Shown one piece after another: positions 1 through 7,981 of a stretch of 64,000 nt of DNA; the stretch's first letter is position 1, and every line of letters begins with the position of its first letter. Position numbers and translations under genes: made by a program. Below the pieces are notes generated by a model that ran no database searches, was not told the origin of the DNA, and was given only the letters and a program-made list of their open reading frames with translations. The DNA comes from Anaerolineales bacterium (GTDB lineage: Bacteria; Chloroflexota; Anaerolineae; 4572-78; J111): positions 1,892,408-1,956,407 of the forward strand of contig JABTUK010000002.1 of assembly GCA_015075405.1 (NCBI GenBank), read 5' to 3'.

Positions 1-73
1 TACCGTTCAAGTAGCGGCGCTACCTTTAGGAGCTAAGGTAGAAATCGAAGCTATAGCGATTAGAGCCAGTTGA
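1..73 (+). CDS. RidA family (YjgF/UK114) protein, C-terminal end only
   Basis: The window opens inside a reading frame that uses the second base as first codon position and ends at a TGA. The 23 visible residues end in VAALPLGAKVEIEAIAI, which matches the conserved last strand of RidA enamine/imine deaminases (commonly VAALPLGALVEIEAVA). RidA proteins hydrolyse reactive 2-aminoacrylate and related imines made by PLP enzymes. Only the tail is visible, so the catalytic arginine cannot be checked. A strong terminator follows at once, so this is the last gene of its transcript. Confidence 0.75.
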   Translation, partial: TVQVAALPLGAKVEIEAIAIRAS

Positions 74-75
74 CA

Positions 76-121
76 GAAACCCTTCTTCAGGCTAACAACC
101 TGGGGAAGGGTTTCTAAAATT
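76..121 (+). terminator. Rho-independent terminator after the RidA gene
   Basis: A 16-bp stem (GAAACCCTTCTTCAGG pairing with CCTGGGGAAGGGTTTC, with two G-T pairs) encloses a 7-nt loop and is followed by TAAAATTTT. It begins 2 nt after the stop codon. Confidence 0.85.
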
Positions 122-144
122 TTAACCGCCCCTCATCAAACCGT

Positions 145-173
145 TTGATTTTTGGATAGAGTCAAAGTATAAT
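145..173 (+). promoter_or_regulatory. Sigma70-type promoter for the S1-domain gene
   Basis: TTGATT and a perfect TATAAT are separated by 17 nt. Transcription would start near position 180 and run through the long structured leader into the S1-domain gene. Confidence 0.7.
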
Positions 174-211
174 GTGATTATGCTTTAAGCCTACAAAAAT
201 AAGACTCGGTG

Positions 212-293
212 GATCCAAATTTGCCGTAAGATGGCATCCCTATGCCGCCCGTTGACGCATAGGGATACGCCAGCTACGGTGAAAAATTGGATC
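212..293 (+). ncRNA. Structured 5' leader element (long three-part hairpin)
   Basis: The leader folds into one long interrupted hairpin. An outer stem GATCCAA pairs with TTGGATC, a middle stem CCGTA pairs with TACGG, and an inner stem TGGC plus ATCCCTATGC pairs with GCATAGGGAT plus GCCA around an 11-nt loop. It lies between the predicted promoter and the start codon, so it would be part of the mRNA. I do not recognise it as a known riboswitch or ribosomal-protein leader. It could be an autoregulatory site for the S1-domain protein or simply an intergenic repeat. Confidence 0.45.
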
Positions 294-347
294 TACTGAG
301 ACTCATGCTGTACGGCCAAGAGCAATATCCAATGGGGAGAGAGCATT

Positions 348-1538
348 TTGATTAGCTCAGATGATGACAAAATGATGACAATGGCAGAGCTGTTAGCCCA
401 GCAAGAAAATTTGGTCCGGGTGGTCAAGCCGGGCGAAATTGTCAAAGGGGTTGTAGCACGCAAACGATCAAGCGAGATTTTGGTTGATGTTGGCGCAAAA
501 TCCGAAGGGATGGTTGATCCCAAAGATTTAAATAACCTCAGTCCTGAAGAACTGGATCAGATTAAAGTTGGCGATACGATTCCTGTCTATGTCGTCAGCA
601 TCGAAAATGATCAAGAAGAAGTCCATATCATCCTTTCGCTCAGCCAGGCCAGAGTGGAAAAGGATTGGGAGGAAGCCGAACGTATTTTTGCCGCCAAGGA
701 AACCATCGAGAGTACCGTTATTGGCAACAATAAAGGCGGCCTGATTGTAAATTTTGGCCAGGTGCGTGGTTTTGTGCCCGGCTCGCAGTTGGTCAATGCC
801 CAATTTGGCGGCCCCAACAAGCCCGAACGCTGGAACCAGTTGATGGGCGAGAAGTTGCAACTCAAGATTATCGAGGTGGACCGCGAGCGCAACCGCCTGA
901 TTTTGTCGGAACGCGCTGCCGCCGAAGAAGCCCGCAAAAACAAAGCCAACATCATGGTAGATTTAACCGAGGGTGATGTCCGCACCGGGCGGGTGACCAG
1001 CCTAGCCGATTTCGGCGCGTTTGTAGACATCGGCGGCGTTGATGGGCTGATCCACCTGTCAGAGTTGGCCTGGACTCGCATTTCGCATCCCCGCGAAGTT
1101 TTAAAAGTCGGCGATGAAGTCAAAGTTTATATCTTAAGCGTTGATCTCGATCAACAGCGGGTGGCCTTAAGCCTCAAACGTCTCCAGCCGGAACCGTGGA
1201 GCCAGGTTTTTGATTACTACGAGATCAACCAGATTGTGGACGCCGTTGTTACCAAGCTGACCAATTTTGGCGCTTTTGCCCGCATTGATGATCGGATTGA
1301 AGGGCTGATCCACATCTCTGAACTTTCGGACAAAAATATCACCCATCCCCGGGAGGTTGTGTCTGAAGGTCAAGCCATCAAGGTGCGTATCATCCATATT
1401 GACCCCGATAGACGGCGGATGGGCCTGAGCATGAAGCAGGTCGAAGACAAAGAAAACTGGGCTGCTTATAAAGAGAGCAGCGCCGGCGACACCAGCGAAC
1501 CCGGTTCCGAAGAAGACAAAGAAACGGTCGAAGCATAA
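348..1538 (+). CDS. rpsA: S1-domain RNA-binding protein (ribosomal protein S1-like)
   Basis: This protein of 396 residues carries four S1 OB-fold domains at about 28-100, 118-188, 208-277 and 295-363. The last two have the typical DFGAFVDIGGVDGLIHLSEL and NFGAFARIDDRIEGLIHISE strands. Proteins of this kind bind mRNA at the 30S ribosome and help initiation; four domains is usual for non-proteobacterial S1-like proteins, against six in E. coli. The TTG start is preferred because GGGGAGAG lies 7 nt upstream, while the internal ATG codons about 24 nt downstream have no such site. The C-terminus is acidic. The gene is monocistronic, with its own promoter, a structured leader and a terminator. Confidence 0.85.
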   Translation: MISSDDDKMMTMAELLAQQENLVRVVKPGEIVKGVVARKRSSEILVDVGAKSEGMVDPKDLNNLSPEELDQIKVGDTIPVYVVSIENDQEEVHIILSLSQARVEKDWEEAERIFAAKETIESTVIGNNKGGLIVNFGQVRGFVPGSQLVNAQFGGPNKPERWNQLMGEKLQLKIIEVDRERNRLILSERAAAEEARKNKANIMVDLTEGDVRTGRVTSLADFGAFVDIGGVDGLIHLSELAWTRISHPREVLKVGDEVKVYILSVDLDQQRVALSLKRLQPEPWSQVFDYYEINQIVDAVVTKLTNFGAFARIDDRIEGLIHISELSDKNITHPREVVSEGQAIKVRIIHIDPDRRRMGLSMKQVEDKENWAAYKESSAGDTSEPGSEEDKETVEA

Positions 1539-1567
1539 AATCGGGAAAATCTTCATTTTCCCGATTT
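1538..1567 (+). terminator. Hairpin terminator after the S1-domain gene
   Basis: A perfect 13-bp stem (AAATCGGGAAAAT / ATTTTCCCGATTT) with a CTTC tetraloop starts at the stop codon. The T-run after it is poor, so it may be an mRNA-end or attenuating hairpin rather than a strong terminator. Confidence 0.65.
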
Positions 1568-1641
1568 GTGTCTCGCTCGCTTTCGTCATATTAAACTATT
1601 GTTACAAAGTTTTATGCAGGACTAATTAAGGAATTAATTAC

Positions 1642-4128
1642 ATGGCTGACAAATTTGATCGTTTTACCAAGCGAGCGCGCCGGGTTCTAACCTTGGCTCA
1701 GGAAGAAGCGCAACGCCTCAACCACAACTACATCGGCACCGAGCATCTTCTGTTGGGACTGGTAAGAGAAGAAAACGGCGTAGCCGTTAGGGTTCTGCGC
1801 GATTTAGGCGTAGACCCCAAGCAAGTCCGGGAGCGGGTAGAACGGACCGTTGGCCGCGGCCAGCGGGCAATGTATGGCAAACTAAGTCTGACCCCCCGCA
1901 CCAAGCGGGTGATCGAGTTGGCGGTGGATGAAGCCCGCCGGCTGGGTCATCATTACATCGGCACCGAGCACCTGCTTTTGGGCCTGGTGCGAGCCGGCGA
2001 AGGCGTGGCCGTAGATGTGCTCAAAGGCTTGGGTGTGGGGCTGGATAAGGTTCGCTCGCAAACAGCGCGGGTGATGATGGAAAGTTCAGCCCAATCGGCC
2101 ACCTCAAGCCCGGCCCGCGAATCCAAGGGTACGCCCCTGGTGGACCAGCTCGGCACCGACCTGACCGCCCAAGCCGAAGCCGGTAAATTAGACCCGGTGG
2201 TAGGCCGCCAGAGCGAAATCGAGCGGGTGATTCAAATTCTTTCCCGCCGCACCAAAAATAATCCCGCCCTCATCGGCGAGCCGGGCGTAGGCAAAACCGC
2301 CATCGTCGAAGGGCTGGCCCAACGAATTGTCAACAATCAAGCCCCCGATACCCTGTTGGGCAAACGGGTGGTCATGCTGGATGTTGGCTCGTTGGTAGCC
2401 GGGACGATGTATCGCGGCCAATTTGAAGAACGTCTGAAACGGGTCATTGAAGAAATCAAAGAGTCTGGCGCAATCCTCTTTATTGACGAACTGCACATGC
2501 TGGTCGGAGCCGGCTCTGCCGGCAGTTCGGTTGACGCGGCCAATATTCTCAAACCGGCCCTGGCCCGCGGCGAGTTACAATGTATCGGCGCGACCACGCT
2601 GGATGAATACCGCAAAAATATCGAGGGTGACGCTGCCCTGGAACGCCGCTTCCAATCGGTCATGGTGGATGAACCCAGCATCGAAGAAACCATCGAGATT
2701 CTCAAAGGTATCCGCAGCCGCTACGAAGCCCACCATAACCTGGAAATCACCGATGAAGCCCTGATCGCTGCTGCTCATCTGGCGGCGCGCTATGTGCCGG
2801 ATCGGTTTATGCCGGATAAAGCCATTGACTTGATTGACGAAGCTTCGGCCCGCGTGCGGCTGTACAAAGTTCCGTTCGCCTCCGAGCTAACCGATAAAGT
2901 CGTTGAGATGCGCGACCTGCCCTCGGAGCGAGAACCCTCTTTTTCCTCGTCGCGTTATGATGATATGGCCCGTTTGCGCGGCGGGGAGGATTTGACCGAC
3001 GCCCTGGATGATTTGGACCTGGATTTTGAGGAGCCGGCGCTGGAAAAGCCCAAAGTTATGGAAGAAGACATCGCCGAGGTCGTCTCCATGTGGACCGGAA
3101 TCCCGGTTCGCCGCCTGGCGACGGAAGAGAAAGAGCGACTGCTCCAGATGGAAGGAGCGTTGCACAAGCGTGTCGTGGGGCAAAACGAAGCCATCGAGGC
3201 CATTTCAAAGGCGGTGCGCCGGGCGCGAGCTGGTTTGAAAGACCCCAAACGGCCCATTGGCACTTTTATTTTCTTGGGACCGACGGGCGTGGGCAAAACC
3301 GAATTGGCCAAAGCCCTGGCCGAGTTTATGTTCGGCAGTGAAGATGCCCTGATTAAACTCGACATGAGCGAGTTTATGGAACGGCACAACGTGGCCCGCT
3401 TGGTGGGTTCACCGCCGGGTTATGTCGGTTACGAGGAAGGCGGCCAACTGACCGAAGCCGTCCGCCGCCGCCCGTACAGCGTGATTTTGTTTGATGAGAT
3501 TGAAAAAGCGCACCCGGAAGCCTTCAATACCTTGCTCCAAATCATGGAAGACGGCCATCTGAGTGATGCCAAAGGCAAAAAAGTTAATTTCCGCAATACC
3601 ATTCTCATTCTGACCTCTAACGTGGGCGCAGACCTGATCAAGCGCGAAACTAGCCTGGGCTTTGGGGTCAAAAAGGATGAGAAAGTCGGCGAAAACGACG
3701 CCTATCAGAAGATGCGCAAAAAGGTTGTCAGCGAGATGGAGCGCATGTTCCGGCCCGAATTTCGTAACCGGCTGGATGGAACCATTATCTTCCGGGCGTT
3801 GAGCCGCGAAGAAATCACCCAAATTGTGGACCTGCTGATCAACCTGGTCCAGGAACGCTTGAAGGAGCAAGAACTGACCCTCGAAGTGACCGATGCGGTC
3901 AAGCAACTGATTGCCGAAGAAGGGTACGATCCCGACTTTGGGGCGCGCCCGCTGCGCCGGGTCATTCAGGCCAAGATTGAAGACGCTTTGTCTGAAGGCA
4001 TTCTGGCCGGCGACTTTGCCCTGGGCGACACCGTCCAGGCGGAAGTTGAGGACGGCAAAATTGTCTTCAAGGTTTTGCAGGCAGGTAATCAGGAGCCGGC
4101 TGAAAAACTTTCGGCGCCAGTGGTTTAA
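1642..4128 (+). CDS. clpC: ATP-dependent Clp protease ATP-binding subunit ClpC
   Basis: This Hsp100 unfoldase of 828 residues probably feeds substrates to ClpP. It has two N-terminal Clp-N repeats (residues about 1-145, both with the [12 protein letters not shown] motif), a first AAA+ module with Walker A GEPGVGKT near residue 213, a short middle region near 405-470, and a second AAA+ module with Walker A GPTGVGKT near 546. The long ClpB coiled-coil is absent, which identifies ClpC rather than ClpB. The middle region is also unusual: where ClpC normally carries a UVR motif that binds McsB or MecA, this protein has a low-complexity acidic stretch rich in S, D and E. The ATG has AAGGA 9 nt upstream. 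No ctsR, mcsA or mcsB is adjacent. Confidence 0.93.
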   Translation: MADKFDRFTKRARRVLTLAQEEAQRLNHNYIGTEHLLLGLVREENGVAVRVLRDLGVDPKQVRERVERTVGRGQRAMYGKLSLTPRTKRVIELAVDEARRLGHHYIGTEHLLLGLVRAGEGVAVDVLKGLGVGLDKVRSQTARVMMESSAQSATSSPARESKGTPLVDQLGTDLTAQAEAGKLDPVVGRQSEIERVIQILSRRTKNNPALIGEPGVGKTAIVEGLAQRIVNNQAPDTLLGKRVVMLDVGSLVAGTMYRGQFEERLKRVIEEIKESGAILFIDELHMLVGAGSAGSSVDAANILKPALARGELQCIGATTLDEYRKNIEGDAALERRFQSVMVDEPSIEETIEILKGIRSRYEAHHNLEITDEALIAAAHLAARYVPDRFMPDKAIDLIDEASARVRLYKVPFASELTDKVVEMRDLPSEREPSFSSSRYDDMARLRGGEDLTDALDDLDLDFEEPALEKPKVMEEDIAEVVSMWTGIPVRRLATEEKERLLQMEGALHKRVVGQNEAIEAISKAVRRARAGLKDPKRPIGTFIFLGPTGVGKTELAKALAEFMFGSEDALIKLDMSEFMERHNVARLVGSPPGYVGYEEGGQLTEAVRRRPYSVILFDEIEKAHPEAFNTLLQIMEDGHLSDAKGKKVNFRNTILILTSNVGADLIKRETSLGFGVKKDEKVGENDAYQKMRKKVVSEMERMFRPEFRNRLDGTIIFRALSREEITQIVDLLINLVQERLKEQELTLEVTDAVKQLIAEEGYDPDFGARPLRRVIQAKIEDALSEGILAGDFALGDTVQAEVEDGKIVFKVLQAGNQEPAEKLSAPVV

Positions 4129-4156
4129 GATAACCGCCGCTAAAAACTAAAAACAG

Positions 4157-4189
4157 AACAGGCTCTGCGCTGTGTAGAGCCTGTTTTTT
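4157..4189 (+). terminator. Rho-independent terminator after clpC
   Basis: A 10-bp stem (AACAGGCTCT / AGAGCCTGTT) with a 9-nt loop runs into a T-tract of about 7. Confidence 0.9.
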
Positions 4190-4206
4190 ATGAGATAGGA
4201 TAAAGC

Positions 4207-4308
4207 ATGACTTCCAAACATATTGCCGCTCAAATGTAGGCAGTGCGCCAGGCGTCCGCCGAGGATTTCCGTGGGGTGCTGCGGCGCGTGGCCGAACTGT
4301 TACCTTAG
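4207..4308 (+). pseudogene. Short ORF with an in-frame amber codon between two terminators
   Basis: An ATG opens a frame MTSKHIAAQM, then a TAG at 4237, then a further 22 codons (from AVRQASAED to VAELLP) to a second TAG. If the first TAG is ignored the product is 33 residues. The piece lies between the clpC terminator and another strong terminator, so it forms its own small transcription unit. I recognise no family. It may be a decayed small gene, a short translated ORF starting at the GTG after the TAG, or a small RNA. Confidence 0.25.
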
Positions 4309-4321
4309 ATCAGGAAAAACC

Positions 4322-4360
4322 AAAAGGCCGAGGATTATGACTCCTCGGCCCTTTTATTTT
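4322..4360 (+). terminator. Rho-independent terminator
   Basis: The stem GGCCGAGG / CCTCGGCC, extended by A/T pairs, is followed by CTTTTATTTT. No clear gene precedes it, only the short amber-containing ORF. Confidence 0.8.
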
Positions 4361-4365
4361 AACTA

Positions 4366-4424
4366 GCCCAAGCACCCTTCAATACGCCCTTCGCTTCGCT
4401 CAGAGCTACTCAGGATGCTTGGGC
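4366..4424. repeat. Inverted-repeat hairpin near the end of the receiver gene
   Basis: GCCCAAGCA and TGCTTGGGC form the ends of a 59-nt inverted repeat with a TTCGCTTCGCTCAGAGC-like core. It lies just beyond the stop of the minus-strand response regulator and could end that operon. The core resembles widespread intergenic repeats. Confidence 0.5.
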
Positions 4425-4443
4425 CGAAGAATGGTAACTTGAG

Positions 4444-4833
4444 TTAACCGTAACTTTCCTGGGGATATTTTTTGACCTGGCTGTAGATGGTTTCAATCAA
4501 GTGACTGGAGCTAAAAGGTTTGGTCAAGTAGCCGCTGGCGCCCATGGCGGTGGCCCTGGCGGCTTCTTCTTCCTGGCCCAAAGCTGTCACCACAATGATG
4601 GGGATATCCCGCGTTTGCGGGTCTTCTTTAGCGGCGGCCAAAAATTCATGCCCATCCATCAGCGGCATAGAAATATCACAGGTTACCACATCAGGCTTTT
4701 TCTCTTTGAGAAGACGCAGACCTTGCAGGCCATCAGGGGCTTCCAGGGTAATAAAGCCGGACTGTTCGAGCATCCTGGCCACCAAGCGACGAATGTGGAC
4801 AGCATCATCGATGATTAAAACGGTTACTGGCAC
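4444..4833 (-). CDS. Single-domain response regulator (CheY-like)
   Basis: This 129-residue protein is a receiver domain alone. It has the acidic pair in IIDD at the N-terminus, phospho-acceptor Asp53 in TCDISMPLMDG, the Thr of VVTA and the Lys of LTKPFS. It has no output domain, so it should act by protein-protein contact. It starts with GTG. It is the last gene of a minus-strand operon that also encodes two STAS proteins and a fused phosphatase/kinase, which suggests that it relays a phosphorelay signal to or from the partner-switching module. Confidence 0.88.
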   Translation of the reverse strand: MPVTVLIIDDAVHIRRLVARMLEQSGFITLEAPDGLQGLRLLKEKKPDVVTCDISMPLMDGHEFLAAAKEDPQTRDIPIIVVTALGQEEEAARATAMGASGYLTKPFSSSHLIETIYSQVKKYPQESYG

Positions 4834-4847
4834 AGATAGAAACCACT

Positions 4848-5186
4848 TTAGGGTAAATTTTGCCGGGCCGCTTCTGGGGTAGGGTAAATGGGAAAAACCC
4901 GATCGAGCATTGTCAGCCGAAGCACTACTTGCACTTTTTCTTGAACGCCACTCAGAGCGAGATTTCCCCCTTTTTCACGCACCAAACGCAGCCCTGAGAC
5001 CAATGAGGATAGCCCTGAGCTATCCATAAACGGCACCTCTTGCATATCAATCACAATTTTGAGATGGCCTGCCGCAATAAGGTCGTTCAAGTCGGCCTTA
5101 ACGGTAGGACAAGTATAGGCATCGAGTCGGCCCTCAAGACGAACCACCGTCCAGTCTGGGGGCAGGGCTTGGTGCGAGATCTCCAT
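4848..5186 (-). CDS. STAS-domain anti-sigma factor antagonist (SpoIIAA/RsbV-like)
   Basis: This 112-residue STAS-domain protein has the phosphorylation loop VPFMDSSGLSSLV, with serines at the position phosphorylated in SpoIIAA and RsbV. In such systems the unphosphorylated protein sequesters an anti-sigma kinase, and a PP2C phosphatase reverses phosphorylation. Both activities are encoded by the fusion at the head of the operon. It is a paralogue of the STAS protein 20 nt upstream. The start ATG has AAAGG about 11 nt upstream. Confidence 0.87.
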   Translation of the reverse strand: MEISHQALPPDWTVVRLEGRLDAYTCPTVKADLNDLIAAGHLKIVIDMQEVPFMDSSGLSSLVSGLRLVREKGGNLALSGVQEKVQVVLRLTMLDRVFPIYPTPEAARQNLP

Positions 5187-5206
5187 GTCAGGCTTGCCTT
5201 TCGGTT

Positions 5207-5545
5207 TTAATTCAGGCTGCTTAAGGCGTCATCCACACTATCGTGTATTTCAAAAACACGATCAAACATGGTTAGTTCAAACAGCAACCGCGCCTGCGAT
5301 TGGGGAGAGGCCAGCTTTAAGTTTGCAGCCTCACCGCCCAGAGTTTTTAACCCCGATACCAGCGCCGCCAGACCAGAACTATCTATAAATGGAACCTCTT
5401 GCAGATCAACTACCACTGTTGTCACGCCCTGGTCAACCAGATTTCTAAAGGCTTGCTTGGCTTCTTCAGCGGAACGGGCATTTAACGCCCCATTCAGAGA
5501 GACAATGCTCATGGTCGGGGATACGGATTTGTACGAAATTTCCAT
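5207..5545 (-). CDS. STAS-domain anti-sigma factor antagonist, second copy
   Basis: This 112-residue STAS protein has the motif VPFIDSSGLAALVSGL and clear similarity along its length to its downstream neighbour. AGGAG lies 8 nt before the ATG. Two tandem antagonists with one phosphatase/kinase suggest that they differ in partner or in signal. The spacing to the fused phosphatase gene upstream is about 155 nt, so a separate promoter is possible. Confidence 0.87.
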   Translation of the reverse strand: MEISYKSVSPTMSIVSLNGALNARSAEEAKQAFRNLVDQGVTTVVVDLQEVPFIDSSGLAALVSGLKTLGGEAANLKLASPQSQARLLFELTMFDRVFEIHDSVDDALSSLN

Positions 5546-5700
5546 AAAATCTACTCCTGATACATTTGCATGATTTAGAGTGAGTATTTAGCTTATAACA
5601 ACCAACTGGCAATATTGGTTGAGAGCTGTTTAACCGATAGGTAAAACCTAATCCCTATTGTAATCGCTAAAGAAATAGAACGCAATTTACACAGGGTATG

Positions 5701-7755
5701 TCAAGTGCTTTGGATATACTTTTCCAGATGCCAATGGTTGCCCCGCTCCGGATGTCGATCATAAGTGACCACGTCCATAATTTGCCGGACGATATGCAAG
5801 CCGTATCCCCCCTCAATCAGTTGATGGGGGTTGATGCTGGGTTCAGGAATAGTGGCTGGATCAAAACTGACTCCGGTATCATAAAAGTCCAGATATACAG
5901 CTTGCTGCAACAAGGTAATCCGGCCGGTGATCTCGCCTTTTTGGTTGGCATAGGCATGCTGGATAATATTGGTGCAAATTTCAGAAATAGCCAGTTCTAT
6001 CAGATAGATGAAATCGTTGGCCGCCGAGCCCGAAGGCAACATTGGCAACTGGCGGCAGGTATGGGTAATTTCTTGGGAAATTTCGGTCAGGTACCTGATA
6101 TCGGCAGGATACTTAAAATCTATGGTTCTGATCACGGGTCCGGCAGTTTTTGGAATGATAGTCTCTGGTTGGGGCAGCATTTTGACCACCAACATCGTGG
6201 CGTCATCCCGGCTCAACGAGTCCTGCCGAAACTGAGCAATTGCCGTTTGAATCTGCTGCTGTAGCGCCTCAGGGGGTTCCTGAGCATTCGCTTCTACCAA
6301 TTGAATGAGCCGGTCCAGGCCAAAAATCTCACCATCTGGGGCTTGCGCCTCGGTGATGCCGTCGGTATAGAAGATCAGGGCATCGCCGGGTTTCAAGGCT
6401 ACGGTCCGGGTCGACTCGCCCCGGTAAAATATGCCGATAGGGGGAGAAGTTGCTTTTAATTGTTCAGTGATTTGGGTTTCGGCTCGCCAGAGAATGGCCG
6501 GCGTGTGACCGGCGCTGGCATAACTAAGCATGCCGGCAAAGGGGTCAATTGTGGCTACAAAAGCCGTCACAAAAGAGTCGGCCCGGCTCAGATCATGATA
6601 CAAAACATTGTTGGCTTGATGGATAATGGTATGAGGCAGGTCGCCCCGAATGGCCTCGACCCGCAGTATAGTCCGGGTAACAGAGGTAAGCATGGCCGCC
6701 GGAATACCTTTACCGGCCACATCGCCAATAATGATGGTGAGCTGCCGGTCGCCAACGGTTATGAAATCATAAAAATCACCCCCTACTTCTGAAGCCGGAA
6801 TAGATACCACCGCCATTGTCAAGCCACTCAACTGGGGTAGCTGCGTGGGCAGCAGGCTCTCCTGGATTTCGGCGGCAATTTCCAGCTCGCGGCTGAGGCG
6901 CTCTTCGATAATCAAGCGCTGGTGGACCAGAAAATTCTTAATAATGGAAGCCACTTGTTGGGCCAGGGCGGCCAGTAATTTGGCGTCGCCAGCAGTGAAA
7001 TTTTTATTGGTCTTATTGATCAAACCCAGCGCGGCCTGGCAATCTTCATCAGTAATCAACAGAGGGGTGGCTAAAAGTGTTTCCACCGGGGCCGGCGCTT
7101 CGGGCCAAATCTGGCGGCAGGTCGTCATATCATTGCAAAGCACCAAATGGTTGGCCCGGATCAAATTCTCCAGAAGGGATTCTCGACAAAGCTGAGGCTC
7201 GATCCGGTGAGTTCCACCGGTGACACAATCAAACGCATCGGGCCTCTGCAGCAGAATAAAACTGTCCTCGGTGTTAACCACCTGTTGGATTTCCTGAAGA
7301 ATGGATTTGAGCGCCGCCAGCAGGTTGGAGGTAAAAGCCAGATTTTGAGTGACCCGATAAATCAATTCCAGTTGGTCCCAGGCCCCAATTAACTCATCGG
7401 TCATGCCCTGGAGCGCTTCTTCCTCCACAAAACGAGCCACCAGCGTTTTAGCGCCCCAACTTAATAAGGGGACATCTTTCTCGGCGGCATTCAGTGCCAG
7501 CAGGTAGCCAAAAGCCTGCTGACCATCGAAAAGGGGCATAGCCAGCAACTTTTGGTTAACGTAGGTAACAACAGTGGGTTTATCGGGCGAGAGTTGAGGA
7601 AAAATTTCAGGCCAGGCGATCTGATGCGCCCCATTTGTGTGGGTCAACAGTTCCCCTGCCGGGGAAAGCGCAAATAGATCACCGCCGGAAATCTGACGCC
7701 ACTGCTGCGCAAATTCATGCAATAAATTAAGCTTGGTTGAGTTCAATTTTGGCAT
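5701..7755 (-). CDS. Fused GAF / PP2C-type phosphatase / HATPase partner-switching protein (RsbU-RsbW-like)
   Basis: The product is 684 residues. A poorly conserved N-terminal sensory region (about 1-120) is followed by a GAF domain (about 130-275), a SpoIIE/RsbU PP2C domain (about 295-500, with SEVGGDFYDF, IIGDVAGKGIPAAM and FYTDGITEA metal-ligand motifs) and a C-terminal HATPase of the RsbW type (about 560-684, with an N-box in ELAISEICTNIIQHAY and EGGYGLHIV). In Bacillus the phosphatase and the anti-sigma kinase are separate proteins with opposite effects on the STAS antagonist; here one chain carries both. Two STAS proteins and a receiver lie downstream. The ATG is preferred over a TTG one codon earlier. 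No sigma factor gene is visible nearby, so the target is unknown. Confidence 0.88.
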   Translation of the reverse strand: MPKLNSTKLNLLHEFAQQWRQISGGDLFALSPAGELLTHTNGAHQIAWPEIFPQLSPDKPTVVTYVNQKLLAMPLFDGQQAFGYLLALNAAEKDVPLLSWGAKTLVARFVEEEALQGMTDELIGAWDQLELIYRVTQNLAFTSNLLAALKSILQEIQQVVNTEDSFILLQRPDAFDCVTGGTHRIEPQLCRESLLENLIRANHLVLCNDMTTCRQIWPEAPAPVETLLATPLLITDEDCQAALGLINKTNKNFTAGDAKLLAALAQQVASIIKNFLVHQRLIIEERLSRELEIAAEIQESLLPTQLPQLSGLTMAVVSIPASEVGGDFYDFITVGDRQLTIIIGDVAGKGIPAAMLTSVTRTILRVEAIRGDLPHTIIHQANNVLYHDLSRADSFVTAFVATIDPFAGMLSYASAGHTPAILWRAETQITEQLKATSPPIGIFYRGESTRTVALKPGDALIFYTDGITEAQAPDGEIFGLDRLIQLVEANAQEPPEALQQQIQTAIAQFRQDSLSRDDATMLVVKMLPQPETIIPKTAGPVIRTIDFKYPADIRYLTEISQEITHTCRQLPMLPSGSAANDFIYLIELAISEICTNIIQHAYANQKGEITGRITLLQQAVYLDFYDTGVSFDPATIPEPSINPHQLIEGGYGLHIVRQIMDVVTYDRHPERGNHWHLEKYIQST

Positions 7756-7793
7756 CAAACTGATCTACCCGATTCGGATGTAAACATGGTTCA

Positions 7794-7822
7794 ATTATAC
7801 CACAATTTAGAGCGTGTGTCGC
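7794..7822 (-). promoter_or_regulatory. Promoter of the partner-switching operon
   Basis: On the minus strand GCGACA and a perfect TATAAT are separated by 17 nt, about 40 nt before the start codon. The -35 matches the consensus at 4 of 6 positions. Confidence 0.5.
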
Positions 7823-7830
7823 AGGTAAAT

Positions 7831-7859
7831 TTATTTATTAGCCAACCCTGTGCTATAAT
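7831..7859 (+). promoter_or_regulatory. Extended -10 promoter for the lgt operon
   Basis: TGCTATAAT is an extended -10 element, with TTATTT 17 nt before the TATAAT. It diverges from the minus-strand promoter next to it. The transcript would include the tandem-repeat hairpin before lgt. Confidence 0.55.
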
Positions 7860-7879
7860 AGGCCCTTGTTGCTTAACGG

Positions 7880-7964
7880 TAATCAGTATCCAGTAATCAG
7901 TAGTCAGTAATCAGTAATCAGAAAGACAGTCCACTGGTAACTGATAACTGGTCACTGATTACTA
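7880..7964. repeat. Short-tandem-repeat hairpin (AATCAGT unit)
   Basis: The left arm is a run of degenerate copies of AATCAGT/AGTCAGT and the right arm carries the complement (ACTGATAACTGG, CACTGATTACT), so the whole folds back on itself. It ends 17 nt before the lgt start codon. Related CAGTAATCAGT runs recur inside two coding genes of this window. Confidence 0.8.
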
Positions 7965-7981
7965 CTTTATGAGGAGAAGAT

